NCBI RefSeq assembly: GCF_029626235.1 | Contig: NZ_JARUBO010000005.1 | Location: 583,501 to 647,500, forward strand | Direction: 5' to 3' | Source: Micromonospora sp. WMMD1120 | GTDB taxonomy: Bacteria; Actinomycetota; Actinomycetes; Mycobacteriales; Micromonosporaceae | DNA: 64,000 nucleotides | In this document: positions 17,507 to 25,913 of the stretch, piece by piece | How positions within the stretch are numbered: the first letter of the stretch is position 1 | Layout of the letters: each line of letters starts with the position of its first letter | Notes under the pieces: generated by a model | The model's database searches: none | What the model saw: the letters and a program-made list of their open reading frames with translations, nothing else | Told to the model about the DNA's origin: nothing | Position numbers and translations under genes: made by a program

Positions 17507-18361
17507 TCAGCCCTTCGGCCGGCGGTGGACGACAACGCAGGCGAGGCCGGGGCCGGCGTGCGCGGCGACGACGGCGCCCGCCTCGGAGACGTACGTGTCG
17601 TGCAGCCGGTCACCGAGGCGCTCGCTGAGGGCGGCGCGCAACGCCTCGGCCCGCTGTGGCGCGGCCAGGTGATGCACTCCGAGATCCACGTCGTCGTCGC
17701 CGGCCGCCTCGACGGCCAGGTCCACGAGTCGGGCCACTCCCCGGCTGGCGGTGCGGACCTTCTCGCGCAGCACGATCGCGCCGTCCGGCATGTGCATGAT
17801 CGGCTTGACGGACAGGGCGGTTCCGAGCAGCGCCTCGGCCGCGTTGATCCGACCGCCCCGGCGGAGGAATTCCAGCGTGTCGACGTAGAACCAGACGGTG
17901 GTGCGGGCGACGGCGGCGAGCGCCGCGTCGCGTACCCCGGAGAGGTCGGCACCGCCCTCGGCGGCGGTGGCGGCGGCGACGGCCGGGAAGCCCAGCCCCA
18001 TCCCCGTCGAGCGGCTGTCCACGACCTCGACCCGGCCGGGCAGGTCGGCGGCGGCCAGGCGGGCCGCCTCGACGGTGCCGGACAGCGCGGCGGAGAGGTG
18101 TACCGAGACGATCCCGTCCGCGCCGGCGTCGAGCAACTGCCGGTACGTCCGCGCGAACTGCTCGGGCGCCGGGCGGGAGGTGGTCGCCGTGACCCGGCGG
18201 GCGCTCAGTGCCCGGGTCGCGTCGGCCGGCTGGGTCTCCACCCCCTCCAGCCCTTCCGCGCCGTTGAGCACGACTGTCAGCGGGACGACGGTGAGCCGGT
18301 GCGCCTGCGCCAGCTCGGGCGGAAGGTAGGCGGTGGAGTCGATGACGACCGCGACGGGCAT
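17507..18361 (-). CDS. DegV family fatty-acid-binding protein
   Basis: A 284-residue DegV/FakB-like protein: PVAVVIDSTAYLPPELAQAHRLTVVPLTVVLNG, then VTATTSRPAPEQFARTYRQLLDAGADGIVSVHLSAALSGTVEAARLAA, VEVVDSRSTGMGLG and GGRINAAEALLG. The family binds a fatty acid in its cleft; FakB proteins present it to the FakA kinase in other bacteria. I chose ATG 18361 to match the family opening; GTG 18370 would add three residues. It lies between the phosphatase and SDR genes, downstream of nadD-rsfS, which is its usual actinobacterial site. Confidence 0.93.
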   Translation of the reverse strand: MPVAVVIDSTAYLPPELAQAHRLTVVPLTVVLNGAEGLEGVETQPADATRALSARRVTATTSRPAPEQFARTYRQLLDAGADGIVSVHLSAALSGTVEAARLAAADLPGRVEVVDSRSTGMGLGFPAVAAATAAEGGADLSGVRDAALAAVARTTVWFYVDTLEFLRRGGRINAAEALLGTALSVKPIMHMPDGAIVLREKVRTASRGVARLVDLAVEAAGDDDVDLGVHHLAAPQRAEALRAALSERLGDRLHDTYVSEAGAVVAAHAGPGLACVVVHRRPKG

Positions 18362-18409
18362 GCCCGGCACGCTAGCCGATCGAGGGGTCGAACGCCGAGG
18401 CGCGGATGC

Positions 18410-19039
18410 TCAGATCGCGTCGACAGCGACCGGGGCGGTGATCAGACCGACATTGTGCGCCCGCAACTGCCAGCCCCGCCTGTCGTCGTGGCGCAGCTCG
18501 CTCCAGTGGCAGTTGGCGAGCGAGCCGATGGTGCGCAGCACGGTGGTGTCCCAGCCGAGCAGGTGACCGATGCCCTGTCGGGAGGCGCCGCCGTGGGTGG
18601 CGAGCACGACGGTGCCGCCCGGCGCCGCGTCGGCTGCCTCCTGGAGCGCGGCGCCGACCCGTTCGCCCAGGTCACGCAGGGGTTCCAGGTCGGTGCCCGG
18701 GTCCGGGTCGCCGGCCCGCCAACGCGCGTACTCCTCGGGGAAACGCTCGGCGACCTCGGTGAGGTGCAGGCCCTGCCACTGGCCGAAGTGCCGCTCGCGC
18801 AGCCGGGCGTCCGCGTGCACCGGAAGCCCGGTCAGCGCGGCGAGCGCGGCGGCGGTCTCCGCGGCGCGGCTCAGGTCGCTGGCCACGATGGCGTCCGGCC
18901 GCAGTGCCGCGAGCAGCGGGGCGGCGGCGCGGGCCTGGTCGCGGCCACGCTCGTTGAGGGGTACGTCGGTCTGACCCTGGACGCGGTTGGCGGCGTTCCA
19001 GTCGGTGTTGCCGTGCCGCCAGACGATCAGTCGGGTCAT
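18410..19039 (-). CDS. Histidine phosphatase family protein (GpgP-like)
   Basis: A 209-residue phosphatase with the RHG motif VWRHGNTDWN (His9 is the phospho-acceptor), Arg in DLSRAAETAAAL, Glu in LRERHFGQWQGL and the second catalytic His in VLATHGGASRQG. The homologue at this locus in mycobacteria (next to rsfS/nadD) is glucosyl-3-phosphoglycerate phosphatase, which acts in methylglucose lipopolysaccharide synthesis. Orthology is inferred from gene order. Its start overlaps the rsfS stop codon by four bases (ATGA). Confidence 0.9.
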   Translation of the reverse strand: MTRLIVWRHGNTDWNAANRVQGQTDVPLNERGRDQARAAAPLLAALRPDAIVASDLSRAAETAAALAALTGLPVHADARLRERHFGQWQGLHLTEVAERFPEEYARWRAGDPDPGTDLEPLRDLGERVGAALQEAADAAPGGTVVLATHGGASRQGIGHLLGWDTTVLRTIGSLANCHWSELRHDDRRGWQLRAHNVGLITAPVAVDAI

Positions 19040-19446
19040 TCGGCGGCGGCGGGAGACCCGCTGGCGTCGGCCTCGACCAGGTCACGATCGACGAACGGGA
19101 TGGTGGGGCAGTCCTTCCAGAGGCGGTCGAGCGCGTAGAACTCACGCTCCTCGGTGTGTTGGACGTGCACCACGACGTCGACGTAGTCGAGCAGCACCCA
19201 CCGGCCGCCACGCTCACCCTCGCGCCGCACCGGCTTGGCCTTCTCCGGCAGCTCGAGCAGGCTCTCCTCGATGGCGTCGACGATGGCCTGCACCTGACGC
19301 TCGTTGGGAGCGGCGGCCAGCACGAACGCGTCGGTGATGGCGAGCTGGTCGCCGACGTCGATGATCGTGATGCCCTGCGCCTTCTTGTCGGCGGCGGCCT
19401 GGGCAGCCGCGATAGCCAGCTCGTGAGCGCGTTCGGAAATCGTCAC
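19036..19446 (-). CDS. rsfS: Ribosome silencing factor RsfS
   Basis: A 136-residue RsfS/Iojap protein that binds L14 on the 50S subunit and blocks subunit joining under starvation. Core: AHELAIAAAQAAADKKAQGITIIDVGDQLAITDAFVLAAAPNERQVQAIVDAIEE and GGRWVLLDYVDVVVHVQHTEEREFYALDRLW. I start at GTG 19446, which has AAGGAG six bases upstream; the longer frame adds an Arg-rich tail absent from the family. Downstream of nadD (109-base gap) and overlapping the phosphatase gene. Confidence 0.96.
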   Translation of the reverse strand: MTISERAHELAIAAAQAAADKKAQGITIIDVGDQLAITDAFVLAAAPNERQVQAIVDAIEESLLELPEKAKPVRREGERGGRWVLLDYVDVVVHVQHTEEREFYALDRLWKDCPTIPFVDRDLVEADASGSPAAAE

Positions 19447-19555
19447 CGTTCTCCTTCGTTCAAGCGTGCGATCCTCCAAGCGTCTCATACCCGGCGACGC
19501 CCCGATCGTTCAGTTCTGGTGGGTTAAGCCCACGAACCGGGCATAACGCTGGCGT

Positions 19556-20152
19556 TCAGTCCTGGTAGAGGCCCCGCTTGGCGATGTACTGCACCACACC
19601 GTCCGGGACCAGGTACCAGACCGGCTCACCCCGGGCCACCCGGGCGCGGCAGTCGGTCGACGAGATGGACATCGCGGGCACCTGGATCAGGCTGACGGTG
19701 TCGGCCGGGAGGTGCTTGTCGGTGAGCGCGAAACCGGGCCGGGTCACGCCGATGAAGTGCGCCAACTCGAAGATCTCGTCCAGGTCCTTCCAGGACAGGA
19801 TCCGTTGCAGGGCGTCCGCGCCGGTGATGAAGAAGAGCTGCACCTTGGGGCCGTACTCGGCGTGCAGGTCGCGGAGGGTGTCGACGGTGTAGGTCGGCCC
19901 ACTGCGGTCGATGTCGACCCGGCTGACCTGGAAACGGGGGTTGGAGGCGGTGGCGATGACCGTCATCAGGTAGCGGTCCTCGGCCGGGCTGACCGGCTCG
20001 TCCGCCTTCTGCCACGGCTGCCCGGTGGGGACGAAGACCACCTCGTCCAGGCCGAACCGGTCCGCCACCTCGCTGGCCGCGACCAGGTGCCCGTGGTGGA
20101 TCGGGTCGAAGGTGCCACCCATGATCCCGATCCGCCGGATATCTTCCTCCAC
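19556..20152 (-). CDS. nadD: Nicotinate-nucleotide adenylyltransferase
   Basis: A 198-residue enzyme of NAD synthesis that joins ATP and nicotinate mononucleotide. The nucleotidyltransferase motif is [20 protein letters not shown], and the C-terminal ISSTDCRAR (ISSTxxR) binds ATP. The start is GTG 20152 ([13 protein letters not shown]). It heads the minus-strand run nadD-rsfS-phosphatase-degV. Its start is 103 bases from the divergent PadR gene, so the two promoters share the region with the PadR palindrome. Confidence 0.96.
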   Translation of the reverse strand: MEEDIRRIGIMGGTFDPIHHGHLVAASEVADRFGLDEVVFVPTGQPWQKADEPVSPAEDRYLMTVIATASNPRFQVSRVDIDRSGPTYTVDTLRDLHAEYGPKVQLFFITGADALQRILSWKDLDEIFELAHFIGVTRPGFALTDKHLPADTVSLIQVPAMSISSTDCRARVARGEPVWYLVPDGVVQYIAKRGLYQD

Positions 20153-20206
20153 CCCGTGATCGTAAGCCGGGCGCGGGAACCGACCGATCCGGCCCGGACG
20201 AGGTTA

Positions 20207-20222
20207 TACTCGTAGGCGAGTA
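20207..20222. promoter_or_regulatory. Inverted repeat, candidate PadR operator
   Basis: TACTCGTAGGCGAGTA is a perfect 6-4-6 inverted repeat, 34 bases upstream of the padR start and flanked by AT-rich bases. PadR proteins typically repress their own gene from such palindromes containing ATAC/GTAT-like halves. It also lies within the nadD promoter region. Confidence 0.55.
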
Positions 20223-20255
20223 ATTGGGAACGAGCATAAGTTCGGGGTGAGTGCC

Positions 20256-20915
20256 ATGCCGAAGCGGCGCCGGGTGGGCAACCTGCTGGCGCTGGCCGTG
20301 CTGTCCGCCCTGGTCCAACGGCCGATGCACCCGTACGAGATGGCCACGACCCTGCGCGCCTGGGGCAAGGACCAGGACATGGAGTTCAAGTGGGGCTCCT
20401 TCTACACGGTCATTCGCAACATGGACAAACACCACCTGATCGAGGCGGTGGAGAGCCTGCGCGAGGGCCGCCGCCCGGAACGCACCGTCTACCGGATCAC
20501 CGACGCGGGGCGGGCGGAGCTCGTCGACTGGGCGCGCGAGCTGGTCTCCACCCCGATGCCGGAGCTTCCCCGCTTCCGCGCCGGGCTGTCGGTGCTCGCC
20601 GCGCTGCACCCCGACGAGGCCACCGACCTGCTCCGGCAGCGGCTGAACCGCCTGGACGAGGCGCTGCGCCGCGACCGCGAGACGCTCGACGCCCACCTGC
20701 GGGAGATTCCGCGCCTGTTCCTGGTGGAAACCGAGTACGACCTGGCCATCAGGGGCGCGGAGGCGACCTGGCTACGGGGTCTGCTGGCCGAGCTGACCTC
20801 CGGCGCCTACCCCGGCCTGGACAGCTGGCGGGCCTTCCACGAGACCGGCGAGATGCCGGCCGAGCTGACCGAGCTGGCGGAGAGGACCAGCCGAGGCACC
20901 GACACCACCGACTGA
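20256..20915 (+). CDS. PadR family transcriptional regulator
   Basis: A 219-residue repressor with the N-terminal PadR winged helix (LLALAVLSALVQRPMHPYEMATTLRAWGKDQDMEFKWGSFYTVIRNMDKHHLIEAV, RTVYRITDAGRAEL) and a long helical C-terminal dimerisation domain (Vir_C-like). ATG 20256 is chosen for its GGGGTGA ribosome binding site; GTG 20247 would add three residues. Preceded by a perfect palindrome and followed by a terminator, then an FAD monooxygenase gene that it may also control. The inducer is unknown. Confidence 0.92.
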   Translation: MPKRRRVGNLLALAVLSALVQRPMHPYEMATTLRAWGKDQDMEFKWGSFYTVIRNMDKHHLIEAVESLREGRRPERTVYRITDAGRAELVDWARELVSTPMPELPRFRAGLSVLAALHPDEATDLLRQRLNRLDEALRRDRETLDAHLREIPRLFLVETEYDLAIRGAEATWLRGLLAELTSGAYPGLDSWRAFHETGEMPAELTELAERTSRGTDTTD

Positions 20916-20925
20916 CGGACGGCCC

Positions 20926-20953
20926 CGGCGGGGTGCGCCAACACCCCGCCGGA
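20926..20953 (+). terminator. padR terminator hairpin
   Basis: Perfect 11-bp stem CCGGCGGGGTG / CACCCCGCCGG with a 6-base loop, 11 bases past the padR stop codon. It separates padR from the monooxygenase gene, which therefore probably has its own promoter. Confidence 0.78.
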
Positions 20954-21031
20954 GCCCTTACCCCGAACCGACGACCTGGGAAGGCGCCCGGCCCGAAGCG
21001 GCAACCACGAGGATAACCGGGCTCCCTCCCC

Positions 21032-21053
21032 GGTCCGCGCGTGCGCGCGGACC
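21032..21053. promoter_or_regulatory. Perfect 22-bp palindrome before the monooxygenase
   Basis: GGTCCGCGCG and its complement, separated by TG, lie 20 bases upstream of the ATG at 21074. The site could be an operator or a hairpin in the leader near the ribosome binding site. Confidence 0.4.
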
Positions 21054-21073
21054 ACGACACCCAGGGAGAGAGC

Positions 21074-22288
21074 ATGACCACGGTACGAACCGCGATCGTC
21101 ATCGGCGGCGGCATCGCCGGTCCGGTGACGGCGCTGGCGCTCAACCGCGCCGGCATCACCGCCACCGTCCACGAGGCGTACCCGGCCACCGCCAGCGGGG
21201 TCGGCGGCATCGGTGGCACCCTCGCGCTCGCGCCCAACGGCGTGGCGGCCCTGCGCGCCGTCGGCGCGGACGAGCCGGTGACGGCGATCGCCACCCCGAT
21301 CCACCGCAACACGCTCGCCATCGGCCGCCGCCGCATCGACCTGCCCACGCTGGCCGGGGCGCCACCGCTGCGGGTGGTGCACCGGGCCGAGCTGAACCGG
21401 GTGTTACACGACCGGGCGGTCGCCGAGGGCGTCGGCTACGCGTACGGCAAACGGCTCGTCGACGCCGCGCGGACCGGCAGCGGCGTGACCGCCCGCTTCG
21501 ACGACGGCAGCACGGCCACCGCCGACGTCCTGGTCGGGGCGGACGGCATCCGGTCCACGGTCCGTGGGCTCATCGACCCGGCGGCACCCGGCCCCCGGTT
21601 CACCGGCCTGCTCGGCTTCGAGGCGGTCGCCCGGCACGAGGTGGACGCCGAGCCGGGCACGATGACGTTCTCGTTCGGGCGGCGCGGCTACTACCTGTAC
21701 TGGCCGGAGCCCGGCGGCGGCACCCGGTGGGGCGTCAACCTGCCGCGGCAGCGGCCGATGAGCCTCGTCGAGGCCCGCGCGGTGCCGACGCGGCAGTGGC
21801 TGGACACGCTGCGCGACACCTACGGCGACGACGAGCCGGGCCGGGAGCTGATGGCGACGAGCGACGCCGACGAGCTTCAGGTGGTCGGCTCGTTGCAGAT
21901 CATGCCGCCCGTCCCGCACTGGCACCGGGACCGGATGGTGCTGGTCGGCGACGCCGCCCACGCCCCGTCGAACAGCTCCGGTCAGGGCGCGTCGCTGGCG
22001 ATCGAGAGCGGCGTGCAGCTCGCCCGCTGCCTGCGCGATCTGCCGGACGTGACCTCGGCGTTCGACGCGTACGTGCGGTTGCGTCGCGCCCGGGTGGAGA
22101 AGGTCGCCGCCCGCGCGGCCCGGATCAACCACGCCAAGGCGCCCGGACCGGTCGCCCGGGCGCTGATGCCGGTGCTGATGCCGCTGATGGTGCGCACCGT
22201 GCTCGACCCGGAGAGGACCATCGCCGACGAGCAGCGCCACGTCATCGACTTCGACGCGCCGGTCACCGCGGAGCCGGCGCTGCGCTGA
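21074..22288 (+). CDS. FAD-dependent monooxygenase
   Basis: A 404-residue group A flavoprotein hydroxylase (PHBH fold). FAD motif IVIGGGIAGPVTALAL at about 7-22, DG motif VLVGADGIRSTVRG near 150, and GD motif LVGDAAHAPSNSSGQGASLAIESG near 295. The start is ATG 21074 with AGGGAGAG upstream. Relatives hydroxylate or epoxidise aromatic compounds or inactivate drugs such as rifampicin and tetracycline; the sequence does not decide which. The neighbouring PadR gene suggests control by a small aromatic or toxic compound. Confidence 0.9.
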   Translation: MTTVRTAIVIGGGIAGPVTALALNRAGITATVHEAYPATASGVGGIGGTLALAPNGVAALRAVGADEPVTAIATPIHRNTLAIGRRRIDLPTLAGAPPLRVVHRAELNRVLHDRAVAEGVGYAYGKRLVDAARTGSGVTARFDDGSTATADVLVGADGIRSTVRGLIDPAAPGPRFTGLLGFEAVARHEVDAEPGTMTFSFGRRGYYLYWPEPGGGTRWGVNLPRQRPMSLVEARAVPTRQWLDTLRDTYGDDEPGRELMATSDADELQVVGSLQIMPPVPHWHRDRMVLVGDAAHAPSNSSGQGASLAIESGVQLARCLRDLPDVTSAFDAYVRLRRARVEKVAARAARINHAKAPGPVARALMPVLMPLMVRTVLDPERTIADEQRHVIDFDAPVTAEPALR

Positions 22289-22335
22289 ACGTCGGGCGCG
22301 GGGTGGCCGGCGCCACCCCGCGCCCCGCCCCGGCG

Positions 22336-24852
22336 TCAGGCCGACGCGGCGGCCACGGCGGTGCGGGCGACGAGCGCCCGACGCAGGTCGTCGTCGGCGT
22401 CGGTGACCACCCGGCGCAGGCCCGGGGTCAGGTCGTCACGGGCCAGCAGCGCCGCGGCCGCCTCCCGGGTCGGCTGCGCCACGGCGTAGCGGGGAAACGC
22501 CAGGGTCGCCACCCGGTCGGCCGTCCACGGGGTACGCCGGCGCGCGGCGGCCGGCATCTCCGCGAAGTACCGCTCGACGTACCCGGCGGTCAGCTCGGCC
22601 TGCTCAGGTTGCCAGAAGCCCTCGGCGGTCGCCTCCAGCAGCCGGTTGGACAGCTCGGTGTCCTCCACGATGATCTCCCAGGCCGCCTGCTTGGCCGCCG
22701 GGTCGGGCAGCGCCGCCCGGCAGCGGGCGGCCCGTTCCGCGCCGGTGGCGCTGTTGTCGGCGACCGCCTCGACGGCGATCTCCGATTCACCGGCCACGCC
22801 GAGCACCACCAGCCGGCGCAGCACCGCCCAGCGCAGCTCGGCGTCGACCTTAAGACCGGCCGGGACGTCGCGGCCGGCGAGCCAACCGACGAGGAGGTCC
22901 GCGTCGGTGGTGGCGGCGATCCAGCCCCGCGCGGCGGCGAGCTGCAACGACTCCCCCGCGGGCGCGTCGTCGAGGAGCCGTCGACACGCCACGGCGACCC
23001 GGGCCAGCGCCGCCGACCGGGTCGGCGGGTCGAGATAGCGGTCGATCAGCGACCGACTGAGCGTCAGCACGTCCTCCGCGATGATCACCTCGGTCTCGGT
23101 GGGCAGCGCGGCGGCCATCAGGTCGACCAGACCGGCGACCGGCCGCTCCCCGTCGGTCGCCGCGTCCAGCGCCTCGCCCCAGAGCACCGCCCTGGTGAGC
23201 GGCTCGGTCAGTCCGGGCAGCACCAGCGGGACCGCCTCGGCCGACGCCGGGTCGAGACGCACCTTGGCGAAGGTGAGGTCACCGTCGTTGAGCAGCAACA
23301 GCCGGGCCGCCGGCGAGCCGGTCAGCTGGCCCAGCACGGTCCGGCCACCGTCGGCGGCCGGGTCGATGTCCACCTCGTCGCGCTGCACGGTGCCGTCCGC
23401 CGCGTAGCGGCCCACGCCGATCCGGTGCGGTCGCAGCACCGGGTGCGACTCGGGCGCGGTCTGCACCACCGCCACCTCGGCGTAGCGGCCGTCGTCGTCC
23501 ACGGCGACCTCGGCGCGCAGGGTGTTGACCTGCGGCCGGCGCAACCACAGCTCGGCCCAGCCGGACAGGTCCCGCCCGCTCGCGGTGGAGAGGCCGGCCA
23601 GCAGGTCGGCGAGGGTGGCGTTGCCGAAGCGGTGCGCGGCGAAGTGCGCGTTCAGGCCGGCGAGAAACGCCTCGTCGCCGAGCCACGCGACGAGCTGGCG
23701 CAGCACGCCGGCACCCTTGGCGTACGAGATGCCGTCGAAGTTGAGCAGACCCTCGTCGGTGTCGGCGACCTCGGTCGGGGCGATCGGGTGGGTGGATGGG
23801 CGCTGGTCGGCGGCGTAGCCCCAAGCCTTGCGGCGCATCGCGAAGGTCGTCCACGCCTGGCCGAAACGGGTCGCCTCGGCGGTCACCCGGGTGCCGAGGT
23901 ACTCCGCGAAGGACTCGTTCAACCACAGGTCGTCCCACCAGCGCATGGTGACCAGGTCGCCGAACCACATGTGGGCCATCTCGTGGGCGATGGTGGTGGC
24001 CCGCAGCTCCCGCTGGCTGTCGGTGACCGCCGAGCGGAAGACGTAGTCGTCGCGGAAGGTGACGACGCCCGGGTTCTCCATCGCGCCGGCGTTGAACTCG
24101 GGCACGAACGCCTGGTCGTACTTGCCGAACGGGTAGCGCTCGGTGAAGAGCTGATGGAAGCGGTCCAGGCACTGCCGGGTGATGGTGAAGATCTCGTCGG
24201 CGTCGACGTCCAGGTGCGCGGCGAGCGACCGGCGGCAGTAGAGGCCCAGCGGCACCCCGTCGTGCTCGGTCCGCAGCACGTGCCACGGCCCGGCGATCAG
24301 CGAGAAGAAGTACGTGGCCAGGGGCGCGGTCGGGGCGAACTCCCAGCGGCCGGGGGCCGGATTGGCGGCCACCGCGCCGTTGCCGCAGACCGTCCACTCC
24401 GGCGGGGCGGTGACCGAGAGGACGAACGGCGCCTTCAGGTCGGGTTGGTCGAACGCGGCGAAGATGCGCTGCACATTGTCCAGGAACGTCACCGCGTAGA
24501 GGTAGGTCTCGCCGTCGGCCGGGTCGACGAAGCGGTGCATCCCCTCGCCCGTCCGGGAGTACGCCATCTCCGCGTCGACGACGAGCGTGTTCTCCGTGGC
24601 GAGGTCAGCCAGCGGGAGCCGGTTGTCGGTCAGCAGACCGGGGTCGAGATCACGGTCGTTGAGGCGTACCGCCAGCAGTTTGGCGGGCTTGACCTCGGCG
24701 AAGGTCGCGGCGCCGGGGGTCGCCCGGAACCGGATCTCGACCCGGGAGCGGAACAGCTCACCGTCGCCGGTCAGGTCGAGGTCCACCTGATAGGACTCGA
24801 CAGTAATCGCCGCGCCACGCGCGGTCGCCTCTACACGGGTCAGGCTCGGCAT
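22336..24852 (-). CDS. pepN: Aminopeptidase N (M1 family metallopeptidase)
   Basis: An 838-residue zinc aminopeptidase that trims neutral N-terminal residues from peptides. It shows the exopeptidase motif FNAGAMENPG, the zinc site HEMAHMWFGDLVTMRWWDDLWLNESFAEY (HExxH with Glu 19 residues after the second His) and a downstream catalytic Tyr region (FDGISYAKGAGVLRQL). The C-terminal half is the ERAP1_C-like helical domain. I start at ATG 24852 (MPSLTRVEA), as in actinobacterial PepN; the upstream frame is noncoding. No signal peptide, so cytoplasmic. Confidence 0.97.
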   Translation of the reverse strand: MPSLTRVEATARGAAITVESYQVDLDLTGDGELFRSRVEIRFRATPGAATFAEVKPAKLLAVRLNDRDLDPGLLTDNRLPLADLATENTLVVDAEMAYSRTGEGMHRFVDPADGETYLYAVTFLDNVQRIFAAFDQPDLKAPFVLSVTAPPEWTVCGNGAVAANPAPGRWEFAPTAPLATYFFSLIAGPWHVLRTEHDGVPLGLYCRRSLAAHLDVDADEIFTITRQCLDRFHQLFTERYPFGKYDQAFVPEFNAGAMENPGVVTFRDDYVFRSAVTDSQRELRATTIAHEMAHMWFGDLVTMRWWDDLWLNESFAEYLGTRVTAEATRFGQAWTTFAMRRKAWGYAADQRPSTHPIAPTEVADTDEGLLNFDGISYAKGAGVLRQLVAWLGDEAFLAGLNAHFAAHRFGNATLADLLAGLSTASGRDLSGWAELWLRRPQVNTLRAEVAVDDDGRYAEVAVVQTAPESHPVLRPHRIGVGRYAADGTVQRDEVDIDPAADGGRTVLGQLTGSPAARLLLLNDGDLTFAKVRLDPASAEAVPLVLPGLTEPLTRAVLWGEALDAATDGERPVAGLVDLMAAALPTETEVIIAEDVLTLSRSLIDRYLDPPTRSAALARVAVACRRLLDDAPAGESLQLAAARGWIAATTDADLLVGWLAGRDVPAGLKVDAELRWAVLRRLVVLGVAGESEIAVEAVADNSATGAERAARCRAALPDPAAKQAAWEIIVEDTELSNRLLEATAEGFWQPEQAELTAGYVERYFAEMPAAARRRTPWTADRVATLAFPRYAVAQPTREAAAALLARDDLTPGLRRVVTDADDDLRRALVARTAVAAASA

Positions 24853-24921
24853 CCGCTTATCCTGCCCGATGGGGATCGGCACCCGGTCACCACACGACCC
24901 TCGGCACTGGAGGAAAGAACC

Positions 24922-25140
24922 ATGGCGCAGCACCCCAAGGGCGACTTCGACCTCTCTCGGGCGGTCTGGCAGCGGGCCGAGGGGGACACCTCCGACAGCG
25001 CCGTCGAGGTCGCCTTCGTCGACGACCTGATCGGGATGCGCAACTCGGCCGAGCCGGATGGGCCGGTGCTGGTCTTCACCCAGGCCGAGTGGGACGCGTT
25101 CGTGGCGGGCGCGCAGGACGGTGAGTTCGACCTGGACTGA
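24922..25140 (+). CDS. DUF397 domain protein
   Basis: A 72-residue acidic protein: DFDLSRAVWQRAEGDTSDSAVEVAFVDDLIGMRNSAEPDGPVLVFTQAEWDAFVAGAQDGEFDL. The W-x(n)-VEVAF...IGMRNS...LVFTxxEWxAFVxGxxxGEFD pattern is DUF397. Strong ribosome binding site GGAGG at 24910. Such proteins usually sit beside a Xre-DUF5753 regulator in actinomycetes and are linked to development (BldB-like system); this one is solitary and divergent from pepN. Confidence 0.9.
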   Translation: MAQHPKGDFDLSRAVWQRAEGDTSDSAVEVAFVDDLIGMRNSAEPDGPVLVFTQAEWDAFVAGAQDGEFDLD

Positions 25141-25224
25141 GCACGGCCGCCGGCTCGACTGTCTCGGGTCGCCGTGCCGGCCCCCGTGTTCCGGGTGCCG
25201 GCACGGCGCGTCGGGCAGCCCACG

Positions 25225-25764
25225 TCAACGGCCAGCGGGGCCAGCGCCGCCGACGGGGCCGTCGCGCTCAGCGGGGCCAGCGCCGCCGACGGGGCCGTCG
25301 CGCTCAGCGGGGCCAGCGCCGCCGACGGGGCCGTCGCGCTCGGCGGGGCCGTCGCCGTCGAGCGGGCCGTCGCCGTCGAGCGGGCCGTCGCCGTCGCCCC
25401 AGCCGAGACCGCCGGGGCCGGGAGCGTGGTGGAAGCCGGGATGACCGGCCACGTCGACGCAGCGCTCCCCGTCCGGGCCGACCGCCCCGCAGAACAGCCG
25501 CTCGGCCCGCTGCCAGGCGTCGGCCGGCGACAGGGCCGCCGCGCCGAGCGCCACCTCCGGACGGAGCAGGCTCAACGCCTCCGCGTACGCCACGGCCAGC
25601 TCGCGGGCCTCGACCCCGCTCGGTGCGGTGAAGCCCAGGTGCACGGTGAAGAACCGGCGGGGACGGGTGGGCCGCCGGGGCGGCCCGATCAGGGCCGGCG
25701 TGTCGCGGCCCTCCCCGGGCGTCCCCCGCCGCTGCCGCCAGTGCGGTGATCTGTTGTCGCGCAT
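25225..25764 (-). CDS. Uncharacterised protein with Gly/Asp/Pro repeat tail
   Basis: A 179-residue protein. The conserved-looking core RRFFTVHLGFTAPSGVEARELAVAYAEALSLLRPEVALGAAALSPADAWQRAERLFCGAVG is about 60 residues; then comes a His/Cys segment (GERCVDVAGHPGFHHAPG) and a low-complexity tail of three GDGPLD units and three 12-residue GPAERDGPVGGA units, matched by 18-bp and 36-bp DNA repeats at 25230-25410. ATG 25764 has GGGGAGG nearby. I do not recognise the family. The tail length is likely to vary between strains. Confidence 0.7.
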   Translation of the reverse strand: MRDNRSPHWRQRRGTPGEGRDTPALIGPPRRPTRPRRFFTVHLGFTAPSGVEARELAVAYAEALSLLRPEVALGAAALSPADAWQRAERLFCGAVGPDGERCVDVAGHPGFHHAPGPGGLGWGDGDGPLDGDGPLDGDGPAERDGPVGGAGPAERDGPVGGAGPAERDGPVGGAGPAGR

Positions 25765-25913
25765 CGGCCCTCCCCGTGGTCGCTCCACCACCAGCCAACC
25801 AGGTTCCGCCGCCCCTGGGAGGGGCCAGCCGGCGCGCAGGATTCAGCCGCGGCGGCGGGGGTACACGCAGCCGGTCGGCGGCGAACGGCCGCACCCACGC
25901 GTGAGGAGACCCG

